A DNA stretch of 33,252 nt from Chloroflexi bacterium CFX6 (GTDB lineage Bacteria > Chloroflexota > Anaerolineae > Anaerolineales > Villigracilaceae), in contig SZPG01000056.1 in NCBI GenBank assembly GCA_030263595.1, positions 1 through 33,252 of the forward strand. Reading direction: 5' to 3'. Shown piece after piece: positions 22,246 to 29,885 of this stretch. Under the pieces are notes generated by a model. The model saw nothing but the letters and a program-made list of their open reading frames with translations, searched no databases and had not been told where the DNA came from. The number at the start of each line of letters is the position of its first letter. The first letter of the stretch is position 1. The position numbers were made by a program, and so were the translations under genes.

Positions 22246-23961
22246 TTACTTCACTTCCGCAATGAAGACCTCGAACGCGCCAATGTGAAGGGCTTTCGGG
22301 TCCGGGTCCGCGTGTGACCTGACCGCGCTGGAAAATAACAGATGCAAACTTTTTCCCTTGATCTCCTTGTTGCGGGAAAAATCCAGGTCGAGTTTCGAAT
22401 CGGAATAGTTCAGCGCCACCAGAACCGTCTGCTCATCGGATTTACGGATGAAGGCAAAATAATCCTTTGCCGTGTTGTGAAGCGGAATGTATTCCCCTTC
22501 GAGCAGGGCGGGCGTGTGTTTTCGAACGCGCAAAAGATGTTTGTAGTAATTCAAAAGCGAGTTCGGGTTGTGTTCCTGGTCCCTGACGTTGATGCCGTCC
22601 TTGTAGTTCGGACCGACCGGCAGCCAGGTCTCCACACCGGGAGGGGAAAACCCGGCGTTCGGGCTGTTCGACCATTGCATGGGCGTGCGGTTCTTATCGC
22701 GGGACATTGCGCCCGCGCGCCGCGCGGCTTCCTGTGGGTCAACGTTCAACTCGTTGATCAATCTCTCATAATACCAGGTCGCCATCGTGTCGCGCAGCCT
22801 GGCTGGGTCGGTGATGACGAGGTCGGTCATGCCGATCTCCTCGCCATAGTACAGGAACGGAGTTCCGCGCAAGGTCAACACCAGCGCGGCGTTCAGGCGG
22901 GCGAGCGCCGCATCGTGGATCTTATCGCCATAGCGGGAATGTAATCGCGAGCGGTCATGGTTTCCGAGCGTGTTGCAAGCCCATCCGCCTTTGGGGAGTT
23001 GGTTCAAGCGGGCGGTGCGCTCCCTTTGGTTGCGGCGGATTTGTCGAGGCGTGATCCGATCCAGGTCCGCGAGAGGAAAGTTGAAGACGAGGTGAAGTTC
23101 GTCGTCCCCGTTCCCCATGAAATCAATGTTTTCGTCCTCGCCGACCAACATGCGGTCGCCGTCGTATTCGTCAATGACGGCGCGCAGTTCCTTCATCAGG
23201 TCGTGCAAGCCGGGTCCGCCTATTTGATTCTTGAACATGTCGCGCCAGAATTTTTCGACCCTTTTTTTCTCCGCCGGGGTTTGCGCGAGTTCGGAAGCGC
23301 GGCGCAGTTCCGCCAAATTCATGGGAACGTTGTGAGGCGTGAGGTTGGGATCTTCGAAGATCATGCCGATGGCGTCGAGGCGGTAACCGTCCACGCCAAG
23401 GTCGAGCCAGAAGCGAACCGCGTCCCATAAGGCTTGTTCGACCTCGGGGTTATGCCAGTTGAGATCGGGTTGTTGTTTCATGAAGTAGTGATAATAAAAT
23501 TGGCTGCGTTCGGGGACGTACGTCCACGCGTCGCCGTCGAAACAGGATTGCCAGTTATTCGGGGGCGTGTCCATCCACACGTACCAATCCGCCTTGGGGT
23601 TGTCGCGGCTGGATTTCGATTCGAGGAACCAGGGATGCTGATCGGAGGTGTGATTCAGTACGAGGTCCAGAATGACGCGGATGTTCCGTTCGTGAGATTC
23701 GGCGAGGAAGGTTTTGAAGTCGTCCATCGTGCCGTATTCGGGCGCGACGCCCAGGTAATCGGAAACGTCGTAGCCGAAATCCCGGTTTGGGGAGGGAAAG
23801 TGAGGCGAGAGCCATATAGCGTCAATGCCGAGGTCTTGCAGATGATCCAGTTTTTGAATGATGCCTTTGAAATCGCCGATGCCGTCGCCATCTCCGTCCG
23901 CAAACGAGCGCGGGTAGATCTGATAGAAGACTGCGGTTTGCCACCATTTGAGTTTGGTCAT
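22246..23961 (-). CDS. GH13 alpha-glucosidase / oligo-1,6-glucosidase
   Basis: This 571-residue cytosolic enzyme (no signal peptide) hydrolyses alpha-glucosidic bonds in short maltose- or isomaltose-type sugars. It starts WWQTAVFYQIYPRSFADGDG with region I DLVLNHTSD (99-107), region II GYRLDAIGM with nucleophile Asp196, acid/base Glu275 in MLVGEDEN, and region IV NTLGNHDRSR with Asp336. The C-terminal beta domain ends near residue 571. Related GH13 members include trehalose-6-phosphate hydrolase and sucrose isomerases, so exact substrate is not fixed. GGAGG lies 5 nt before the ATG. It could be transcribed with fdhD, which has no obvious link to sugar use. No transporter or regulator is adjacent. 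Confidence 0.92.
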   Translation of the reverse strand: MTKLKWWQTAVFYQIYPRSFADGDGDGIGDFKGIIQKLDHLQDLGIDAIWLSPHFPSPNRDFGYDVSDYLGVAPEYGTMDDFKTFLAESHERNIRVILDLVLNHTSDQHPWFLESKSSRDNPKADWYVWMDTPPNNWQSCFDGDAWTYVPERSQFYYHYFMKQQPDLNWHNPEVEQALWDAVRFWLDLGVDGYRLDAIGMIFEDPNLTPHNVPMNLAELRRASELAQTPAEKKRVEKFWRDMFKNQIGGPGLHDLMKELRAVIDEYDGDRMLVGEDENIDFMGNGDDELHLVFNFPLADLDRITPRQIRRNQRERTARLNQLPKGGWACNTLGNHDRSRLHSRYGDKIHDAALARLNAALVLTLRGTPFLYYGEEIGMTDLVITDPARLRDTMATWYYERLINELNVDPQEAARRAGAMSRDKNRTPMQWSNSPNAGFSPPGVETWLPVGPNYKDGINVRDQEHNPNSLLNYYKHLLRVRKHTPALLEGEYIPLHNTAKDYFAFIRKSDEQTVLVALNYSDSKLDLDFSRNKEIKGKSLHLLFSSAVRSHADPDPKALHIGAFEVFIAEVK

Positions 23962-24000
23962 TTTGCCTCCAGGGTTTGCTTTGCAAGAACTATCCCTGTC

Positions 24001-24336
24001 GCGAAGATGCCGGGTTGCGACTTGAAAGTCGCGTCACGAGTCGCGAAGATGCCGGGTTGCGATTTGAAAGTCGCGTTACGAGTCGTGAAGATGCCGGGCT
24101 GCAACTTGAAAGTCGCGTCACGAGTCGCGAAGATGCCGGGTTGCGACTTGAAAGTCGCGTCACGAGTCGCGAAGATGCCGGGCTGCGATTTGAAAGTCGC
24201 GTTACGAGTCGTGAAGATGCCGGGCTGCGATTTGAAAGTCGCGTCACGAGTCGCGAAGATGCCGGGTTGCGACTTGAAAGTCGCGTTACGAGTCGCGAAG
24301 ACGCCGGGCTGCGACTTGAAAGTCGCGTTACGAGTC
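24001..24336. repeat. Tandem array of eight 42-bp units
   Basis: Eight head-to-tail copies of a 42-bp unit run without gaps from 24001 to 24336. Each begins GCGAAGATGCCGGG and contains the palindrome GCGACTTGAAAGTCGC, then GTTACGAGTC or GTCACGAGTC. Units differ at only a few sites (t/c in GGGTTGC, c/t in GACTT, GC/GT start). A partial ninth copy (gtgaag) follows. The unit length is a multiple of three, so all frames stay open, but no start or product is credible. The gap 23962-24327 holds only this array. It is not a CRISPR, since there are no unique spacers. Confidence 0.9.
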
Positions 24337-24582
24337 GTGAAGTTTTCCGATCACTTTGACACATGGACGTGTGAACACCTCTTCCTTGTGCGGCGCGTCG
24401 GAAAGTTCGGCCGTCAGATCCTGCCCGGGAAAGTGCAGGTTCTCGTGCATGTCCAGCCGCCATTTGGGACAATCGGTCACATCGTAAACGATGCCGTTGA
24501 AGGCAACGTACTTACGGGCGCCGCGCCCGCCGTCGTTGCGGCGCAGTTCCATCTCCGTGAGGTTGCGGTCGGGATTTTCCAT
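24328..24582 (-). CDS. Small cytochrome-b5-like heme protein
   Basis: The 84-residue protein matches the cytochrome b5 fold: KYVAFNGIVYDVTDCPKW (residues 24-41), MHENLHFPGQDLTAEL (45-60), and DAPHKEEVFTRPCVKVIGKL (62-81). His50 and His65 are the likely axial heme ligands, in the prokaryotic arrangement with a shortened core. Such proteins may transfer electrons, but no partner reductase lies nearby. The ATG at 24582 has a perfect TATAAT 7 nt upstream and no Shine-Dalgarno. The end of the gene runs into the tandem repeat, and the final TCG TAA falls in the last repeat unit. The repeat may thus have replaced the original end. Confidence 0.8.
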   Translation of the reverse strand: MENPDRNLTEMELRRNDGGRGARKYVAFNGIVYDVTDCPKWRLDMHENLHFPGQDLTAELSDAPHKEEVFTRPCVKVIGKLHDS

Positions 24583-24589
24583 CGGGCAG

Positions 24590-24595
24590 ATTATA
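24590..24595 (-). promoter_or_regulatory. Leaderless -10 box of the cytochrome-b5-like gene
   Basis: A perfect TATAAT on the minus strand ends 7 nt before the ATG at 24582. No Shine-Dalgarno is visible. Confidence 0.6.
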
Positions 24596-24612
24596 CAGGG
24601 GAATGAGGAATC

Positions 24613-24651
24613 AAAAAAAGAAGGACGCGCCCTGTCGAGGGTACGTCCTTC
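24613..24651 (-). terminator. Rho-independent terminator of the LysM gene
   Basis: On the minus strand GAAGGACG (24644-24651) pairs with CGTCCTTC (24620-24627), with an inner ACCCT/AGGGC stem, and is followed by a run of seven T. It lies 19 bp past the LysM stop codon. Confidence 0.85.
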
Positions 24652-24669
24652 ATTGTGTATGTGTCGTCA

Positions 24670-25416
24670 TTACCGCACCCGGACGACCTGCCCGACGTAG
24701 ATCAGATTCGGATTCTTGATCTCGGGATTGAGCGCCAGGAGCGCGTCCACCGTCGTTCCGAATTTGGCGGCGATTTTCCTCAGCGTGTCGCCCTTCTGCA
24801 CGACGTACGATGAAGAACCGGCGGGCAGTGTGATCGCCTGTCCCACGTAGATCAGGTTCTGGTTTTTGATCTGCGGGTTGAGTTTGAGGAGCGCGTCCAC
24901 TGCCGTGCCGAACTTCTCGGCGATCTTACGCAGGGTGTCGCCCTTCTTCACGTAGTAGGTCTGCCCGGAGGCCGGGGGCGGCGTGGTGGGCGGGGGCGTC
25001 TGCGTGACGTACACGTTCAACCGCTGACCTTCGTAGATCACGTTTGGATTGGCAATGTCCTTGTTTGCCGCCAGCAACGCGTCCACTGTCGTGCCGAAGC
25101 GATTAGCCAGGGATTTCAGGGTATCGCCGCGCGCGACGATGTAGACAAAATACCCGCCGTCGGTGCCAAGAATGGCGCCCGGCATTTGCAGTACCTGACC
25201 CGGGAAGATCAGATCGCCGGAGCCGATCTCGGGGTTTGCCCGGCGCAGGGCTGACACTGTGGTCCCGCAACGATCCGCGATCTTGCGCAGGGTGTCGCCT
25301 TTGACGACAGCCACGCTGGAACCGCATCCCGCCGCGAAAGCGGAGTTGGCGGTCGCAAAGGTCGCAACCAGAACCGCCGCGAGGACAAGCAACTGTAAGA
25401 ACTTTTTGATATTCAT
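24670..25416 (-). CDS. Secreted four-LysM-domain protein
   Basis: This 248-residue protein has an N-terminal signal peptide (residues about 4-30, KFLQLLVLAAVLVATFATANSAFAA) and four LysM domains at about 33-80, 90-135, 155-200 and 205-248. A Pro/Thr linker (TPPPTTPPPASG) separates domains 2 and 3. Domains 3 and 4 are very alike (KKGDTLRKIAEKFGTAVDAL and QKGDTLRKIAAKFGTTVDAL) and probably duplicated recently. LysM binds N-acetylglucosamine polymers such as peptidoglycan. There is no catalytic domain, so it may be a wall-bound adaptor. The start at 25416 is preferred over 25497 because GGAGGT lies 6 nt upstream and the signal peptide begins there. Confidence 0.9.
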   Translation of the reverse strand: MNIKKFLQLLVLAAVLVATFATANSAFAAGCGSSVAVVKGDTLRKIADRCGTTVSALRRANPEIGSGDLIFPGQVLQMPGAILGTDGGYFVYIVARGDTLKSLANRFGTTVDALLAANKDIANPNVIYEGQRLNVYVTQTPPPTTPPPASGQTYYVKKGDTLRKIAEKFGTAVDALLKLNPQIKNQNLIYVGQAITLPAGSSSYVVQKGDTLRKIAAKFGTTVDALLALNPEIKNPNLIYVGQVVRVR

Positions 25417-25571
25417 CGAAACCTCCATTTCGTCATCAACACTGGGTAGATGAAACTCGACTCGAAAAAGTTCCCAGAAACCGCCAGCCCCTACCAATTT
25501 CCTACAAATATTTTATGCCGCCGGTCGACACCGAAAAAAGCAATCGTATTGCAATTTCGGGCGCCCCATCC

Positions 25572-26399
25572 TCACCGCTTTTTGCCCCTCCGACCGGATT
25601 TGGAAATCTTTGCCCTGCCCCTTACCGGCGCAGGATCGAGGCTGGCGACCGCCGCCGCGTACGGCGTGCGCAAGGCGACCGGCTGGCGCTCCTCCCGGCT
25701 TCGCAATCGCAGGTTGAGCATTTCCACGAAGATCGAGAAGCCCATCGCAAAGTAGATGTATCCCTTCGGGATGTGTTGGTGCAAACCTTCGACGATGAGC
25801 GTGAACCCGATCAACAACAGGAATGCCAGAGCCAGCATCTTGATCGTGGGATGGCGATCCACGAACTCGCTGATCGGTCCCGCCGCGAAGATCATCACGC
25901 CCGCCGCGGCGATCACCGCAATGATCATGATCTCGATGTGATCCACCATCCCGACCGCCGTGATGACCGAGTCGAGCGAAAAGACGATGTCGAGCAGCAT
26001 GATCTGGAGGATGACGCTCCAGAACGCCGCCGTCACCTTCGCGGAAGCCTGCCCTTCGATCCCCTCCAGTTTCTGATGGATCTCGTGCGTGCTTTTCCAC
26101 AGCAGGAACAAGCCGCCCGCCAGCAGGATCAGGTCACGCCCCGAAATGCCGAGGTCGAAAAACGGCAGCGCAAAGAGCGGTTCCTCCAGGCTGATGATCC
26201 ACGAAAGCGACAGCAACAAAAGGATGCGCGTGATCACCGCCATGGCAATGCCTGTGGTGCGGGCGCGAACGCGCTGGTTCGGCGGCAGTTTGCCCGCCAG
26301 GATCGAAATGAAGATCACGTTGTCCACGCCCAGCACAAGTTCGAGCGCCACGAGCGTGACGAACGCGATCCAGGCTTCAGGTTGGGTAATCCATTCCAT
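25572..26399 (-). CDS. TerC-family integral membrane protein
   Basis: This 275-residue protein has about seven membrane helices and the TerC family pattern, with WIAFVTLVALELVLGVDNVIF (residues about 10-30) and FSLDSVITAVGM (about 120-131) holding the conserved intramembrane Asp residues. Family members include metal (Mn2+) exporters that protect secreted metalloenzymes and proteins linked to tellurite resistance. The tail is basic and rich in Arg/Lys (KISKSGRRGKKR). AGGAG lies 9 nt before the ATG at 26399. It begins 24 bp after the acyltransferase gene, so the two are likely one operon. The substrate is not determined. Confidence 0.88.
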   Translation of the reverse strand: MEWITQPEAWIAFVTLVALELVLGVDNVIFISILAGKLPPNQRVRARTTGIAMAVITRILLLLSLSWIISLEEPLFALPFFDLGISGRDLILLAGGLFLLWKSTHEIHQKLEGIEGQASAKVTAAFWSVILQIMLLDIVFSLDSVITAVGMVDHIEIMIIAVIAAAGVMIFAAGPISEFVDRHPTIKMLALAFLLLIGFTLIVEGLHQHIPKGYIYFAMGFSIFVEMLNLRLRSREERQPVALRTPYAAAVASLDPAPVRGRAKISKSGRRGKKR

Positions 26400-26423
26400 G
26401 TGCCATTCTCCTTCAGAGTTGAT

Positions 26424-27119
26424 TTACGATTCAAAACCCTGCGGGGTTTCAGCGTACACGCCGCGCATTTCCAGTGGAAGCGCCCGCGCCAGCGTGAACA
26501 TCAGGCGGTCGGTCAGCGCCAGCGGACTTTCGTTCGGCTTCGGCAAAAGAGGGGGAAGCAACGTGATTTGGACGCGCGTCCGACGCGGGAACCGCTCGAA
26601 GAACCGGTCCGACCCGACGACCGTCATCGGGATAATTGGACAATCCGCTTCGATCGCCAATCGGGCTGTTCCTGTTTTAGCGACCTTCAACCCACCCCCT
26701 TTCGACCGCGTCCCCTCGGGGAACATGCCGAGGACCTGTCCATGCCGCAGGATTTTCAGCGCGTGGTTCATCGCCCATTGATCCTTTTCCCCGCGCTGGA
26801 CGGGGAACCCGCTCAAGTTCCGCAGGAGGAGGTCCATCAACGGATTTTTGAACAACTCCGCCTTGCCCATGAAGAAGATCGGGCGCGGCAGCGAAAACTG
26901 CATCGGGAACACGTCGAAACCCGTCACGTGGTTCGCGGCGAGGACGGCCGGACCTGCGCGCGGGAAATATTCGAGTCCCCTCACTTCCATTTCCATGAGG
27001 AGGCGAAAGAACGCGCGCAGGATCCCGATCATTGCGCGGCGCTGGAGGGTGTCGGCGAAGGGGAATTTCTTTTTGTCACGCGGATCAGGCGCAGGGGAGG
27101 AAAGAGGCGATGAGTCCAT
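26424..27119 (-). CDS. 1-acyl-glycerol-3-phosphate acyltransferase (PlsC-like)
   Basis: This 231-residue protein of the lysophospholipid acyltransferase family adds the second acyl chain to lysophosphatidic acid or a related lipid at the inner membrane face. The HX4D catalytic motif is NHVTGFD (His64, Asp69). The substrate-binding block is FPEGTRSKGG, and the strand PIIPMTVVGSDRF follows. It has a short hydrophilic N-terminus and no strong membrane helix, as in other soluble-looking PlsC proteins. A TATAAT (27145-27150) lies 25 nt before the ATG at 27119. The gene is followed by terC on the same transcript. Confidence 0.88.
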   Translation of the reverse strand: MDSSPLSSPAPDPRDKKKFPFADTLQRRAMIGILRAFFRLLMEMEVRGLEYFPRAGPAVLAANHVTGFDVFPMQFSLPRPIFFMGKAELFKNPLMDLLLRNLSGFPVQRGEKDQWAMNHALKILRHGQVLGMFPEGTRSKGGGLKVAKTGTARLAIEADCPIIPMTVVGSDRFFERFPRRTRVQITLLPPLLPKPNESPLALTDRLMFTLARALPLEMRGVYAETPQGFES

Positions 27120-27144
27120 GCGGAGATCAGGTCAACGAAAGTGG

Positions 27145-27152
27145 ATTATACT
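27145..27152. promoter_or_regulatory. Overlapping divergent -10 boxes
   Basis: TATAAT on the minus strand (27145-27150) and TATACT on the plus strand (27147-27152) overlap, so plsC-like and the 27245 operon may compete for RNA polymerase. The plus transcript would then carry the hairpin at 27176-27213. No clear -35 boxes are seen for either. Confidence 0.35.
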
Positions 27153-27175
27153 TGCATCCGCGCAGGCAGCGCCAA

Positions 27176-27213
27176 CCGATCCCTCCGCGCAATGATGATT
27201 GCGGAGCGATCGG
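27176..27213 (+). promoter_or_regulatory. Leader hairpin before the phosphodiesterase operon
   Basis: CCGATC-C-CTCCGC (27176-27188) pairs with GCGGAG-C-GATCGG (27201-27213), a 12-bp stem with one C-C mismatch and a 12-nt loop. No T-run follows, so it is not a terminator. It lies 31 nt before the first start codon and may control translation or stability. Confidence 0.4.
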
Positions 27214-27244
27214 TCAATCTCGACAGAAAAAGGAGTGCAAGTAC

Positions 27245-27397
27245 ATGTACGTTGATCCAACCACAGGCGGAGTATTGTTCCAGGCGCTGGCTGGAGTATT
27301 GCTGGCTGTCTCCGGAATTGTCCTGGTCTTCTCTCGAAAGATCCGTGAAGGGATCGCAAAAATGCGGCGGCGCGGGCGCAAGGATGACGAAGAATAG
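27245..27397 (+). CDS. 50-residue small membrane protein
   Basis: The protein starts MYVDPTTGGVLFQALAGVLL, has one hydrophobic helix (about residues 8-28), and ends in a strongly basic tail (KMRRRGRKDDEE). AAGGAG lies 7-8 nt before the ATG, and the gene ends 23 bp before the phosphodiesterase-like gene, so it is the first gene of the operon. Single-helix proteins opening with DP-T-[GS] occur near surface-polysaccharide enzymes in other bacteria, as far as I recall. I cannot assign a function. It might anchor or regulate the following enzymes. Confidence 0.7.
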   Translation: MYVDPTTGGVLFQALAGVLLAVSGIVLVFSRKIREGIAKMRRRGRKDDEE

Positions 27398-27420
27398 ATC
27401 CGGTTACGAAGCAAGTCAAG

Positions 27421-29244
27421 ATGAAGACGCTTGTTTTAGGGTTTGATTCATTCGATCCGTCCGTTTGCGAAGAGATGTTGGGTCGCAACCAACTGCCCAA
27501 CTTTGCCAAATTCATTGACCGCGGGGGATATTCCCGGCTCGCGGTGTGTTCGCCTCCACAGACCGAAGTATCCTGGACCAGTATCGCCACCGGCGCCGAC
27601 CCCGGCGGTCACGGCATTTTCGATTTTGTCCATCGCGACCCGGAAACCTATACGCCCTACATTTCCATACTCCCCACGCGCAGGGGCATGCTGGGTGAGC
27701 AGTTTATCCCTCCCTACACGACCCGGACATTCTTCGAAGAAGCGGCATCTCTGGGCTACCCTGCCACCGCGTTGTGGTGGCCCGCCATGTTCCCTGCGCG
27801 CCCCGAACTTCCCGTCAACACACTGCCGGGGCTTGGCGCGCCGGATATACGAGGGCAATTGGGCGTGGGAACTTTATTCTCGACAGAAACGGAGGACAAG
27901 AAAAAGACCAGGACAGCCAAACTCGAATCCGCCGGGAGGAATTTATTTCGGTCGAATCTGCCCGGCCCCGAAGTCCCCGGAAAAGGCGGAGCGCGTCCTC
28001 TGTCCATTCCGCTCACGCTTGAGATCATTGACAGTGATCTCGCCAACCTGACGCTGGACGGGCAAAAGATTGCACTGCGATTTGGGCAATGGAGCGACAT
28101 CCTCGAATTGAAATTCAAAGCAGGGTTGCTGTTCGACATCCATGCGATCACCAAAGTTATTTTGACGAGCGTCAACGGCGCGGTGAAATTCTACATGCTG
28201 CCCCTGCAGATCCACCCGCTCCATTCCACGTGGAATTATTCCTCGTCCAGATCGTTCGCGAAAGACCTTTGGAACAATGCAGGCAGATACCTGACGCTCG
28301 GCTGGCCCCAGGACACGACCGCGTTGGAGGAAGCCTGCATCACAGACGGTCAATTCCTGGATCTATGCCGGGCGATTTTCGATGAGCGCAGGAGGATCTT
28401 CCATTACCTGATGGATCACTTCAAGGAAGGCGTCCTGGCGGGAATTTTCGACTGCCTCGACCGCATTCAACACATGTTCTTCCGCAACCGGCAGGACCTT
28501 GTGCGAGATTGGTACACACGCCTCGATGGCTTCCTGGGCGAGGTACAGGAAAGCGTTGCCAATTGGAACGGCAAACACCGATTGATCATCCTGTCCGACC
28601 ATGGCTTCAGCAAATTCGAACACAAAGTCCATCTGAACCGCTGGCTCATCCGGGAAGGATTCATGAAACTCAGGGAGGGCGCGGCTGCCGGCGATCTTAC
28701 GGACGTGGACTGGGCGAACACGCGCGCTTATTCCGTCGGCTTGAACAGCATTTATCTCAATGTCCAGGGACGGGAGGGCAGGGGAAGCGTCCCTGCCGAA
28801 TCCATCGAAAGCACGTTGAAAGATGTTCAAGACAAACTTGAAAACATGAAGGACGCGAGCGGAAGCGCGATCGTGACAAGGATTCGTCCCAAGCACGAAG
28901 TCTTTTCGGGTCCTTTCGCCCGCCTCGGTCCCGACCTTGTGGTTGGTTACGCCGCAGGATACCGCTCCTCCGCCGAGACCGGGCTCGGCAAAATTCCCGA
29001 GAACGTCGTCGAGCCGAACAACGATCATTGGGAGGCGGATCATTGCATGGATTCCGAGGTGGTGCCTGGCGTGATCTTTGCCAACCGCGATCTGCGCGAT
29101 TTCGGAAAGATCTCCTTCCGCGACATACCCTTCCTTGCCATAGGCAAACACCTCGATCAGACCCACGTCAAACCGCCTTCACAGACCGGGCGTCAGGGAC
29201 AAAAAGACCTTGAAGAAAGATTGAAAGGTTTGGGTTATTTGTAA
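27421..29244 (+). CDS. Type I phosphodiesterase / nucleotide-pyrophosphatase-like enzyme
   Basis: This 607-residue alkaline-phosphatase-superfamily protein starts MKTLVLGFDSFDP, where Asp9 is a metal ligand. The likely nucleophile Thr48 lies in SPPQTEVSWTSIATG, followed by the signature GADPGGHGIFDFV. Later metal-ligand motifs are DCLDRIQHMFF (Asp/His, about 345) and LSDHGFSKF (Asp-His, about 400). A beta-rich region of about 150 residues lies between (about 150-300). There is no signal peptide, although the family often acts on envelope substrates. It overlaps the next gene by one base (TAATG), so translation is coupled. The substrate is unknown; candidates are phosphodiester lipids, nucleotides or sulfate/phosphate-carrying glycans. 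Confidence 0.82.
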   Translation: MKTLVLGFDSFDPSVCEEMLGRNQLPNFAKFIDRGGYSRLAVCSPPQTEVSWTSIATGADPGGHGIFDFVHRDPETYTPYISILPTRRGMLGEQFIPPYTTRTFFEEAASLGYPATALWWPAMFPARPELPVNTLPGLGAPDIRGQLGVGTLFSTETEDKKKTRTAKLESAGRNLFRSNLPGPEVPGKGGARPLSIPLTLEIIDSDLANLTLDGQKIALRFGQWSDILELKFKAGLLFDIHAITKVILTSVNGAVKFYMLPLQIHPLHSTWNYSSSRSFAKDLWNNAGRYLTLGWPQDTTALEEACITDGQFLDLCRAIFDERRRIFHYLMDHFKEGVLAGIFDCLDRIQHMFFRNRQDLVRDWYTRLDGFLGEVQESVANWNGKHRLIILSDHGFSKFEHKVHLNRWLIREGFMKLREGAAAGDLTDVDWANTRAYSVGLNSIYLNVQGREGRGSVPAESIESTLKDVQDKLENMKDASGSAIVTRIRPKHEVFSGPFARLGPDLVVGYAAGYRSSAETGLGKIPENVVEPNNDHWEADHCMDSEVVPGVIFANRDLRDFGKISFRDIPFLAIGKHLDQTHVKPPSQTGRQGQKDLEERLKGLGYL

Positions 29245-29885
29245 TGTTCCTGTCCAGATCCAACAAAAAAAAGCCTCGACGACCGGTCATCGTCGTTTCC
29301 GGACTGCCAAGATCGGGTACGTCCATGATGATGAAAATGCTCGTCGAGGGGGGCGCGCAGGTCATATCGGACGGCGTCCGCGAAAAAGACAGCGACAACC
29401 CCAACGGCTATTTTGAACTGGAAAGAGTCAAGCAATTGCCGCGAGGCGATTTCGCATGGCTGGAGGACGCCAAAGGCCGGGTCGTGAAGGTGGTCTCTTC
29501 CCTGCTCGAACATCTCCCATCCCGATATTCCTACAAGATCATTTTCATGGAACGCGAGATCATGGAAGTTCTTGCCTCCCAGCGAAAAATGCTGGCGAAT
29601 AGAAATAAAAGCAACCCGGTCGAGGACGAAAGGATGAAGGAGGAATTTCAAGACCACCTGCTGGCTGTCAGGGCGTGGCTTGCCCGTCAGCCAAACATGG
29701 ACGTCCTTTACGTTAATTTTAATTCCCTTATGTCCGACCCGGCTCCGCTTTGCAGCCGGATCGCCGAATTCCTCGAAATGCCCCTGGATACCGCGCTCAT
29801 GCTTGAAGTTCCCAACCAGGACCTGTATCGCAATCGCGCTCCGGTCAAATCCGCATCGCCCGGGCTCCAGCGTCAAACAGGATGA
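29244..29885 (+). CDS. Sulfotransferase-family protein
   Basis: This 213-residue protein starts with a Lys/Arg-rich patch then PVIVVSGLPRSGTSMMMKML, the 5'-phosphosulfate-binding loop typical of PAPS-dependent sulfotransferases (about residues 14-33). The 3'-phosphate-binding region usually seen as RNP...S may correspond to FMEREIMEVLASQRKML (about 95-111), where the usual R-x-P is changed. VLYVNFNSLMSDP occurs near residue 155. It is short for the family (usually 250-300), so it may be a minimal or non-standard member. ATG overlaps the preceding stop. Context with two phosphatase/sulfatase-fold enzymes suggests one envelope-modifying pathway. Confidence 0.75.
   Translation: MFLSRSNKKKPRRPVIVVSGLPRSGTSMMMKMLVEGGAQVISDGVREKDSDNPNGYFELERVKQLPRGDFAWLEDAKGRVVKVVSSLLEHLPSRYSYKIIFMEREIMEVLASQRKMLANRNKSNPVEDERMKEEFQDHLLAVRAWLARQPNMDVLYVNFNSLMSDPAPLCSRIAEFLEMPLDTALMLEVPNQDLYRNRAPVKSASPGLQRQTG

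Noticed and set aside
24001..24336. CRISPR array
   Set aside because: Units are nearly identical along their full 42 bp, with no unique spacers, and no cas gene is present. It is a simple tandem repeat.
23434..24606. 390-codon open frame with a repeated 14-residue unit
   Set aside because: Its first part is antisense to the GH13 gene and its last part to the cytochrome-b5-like gene. The middle is the tandem DNA repeat, open in all frames because the unit is 42 bp.
25515..27113. 532-codon open frame on the plus strand
   Set aside because: It is opposite the TerC and PlsC-like genes, which have full family motifs. Its translation is Arg/Asp/His-rich as expected from an antisense frame in GC-rich sequence.
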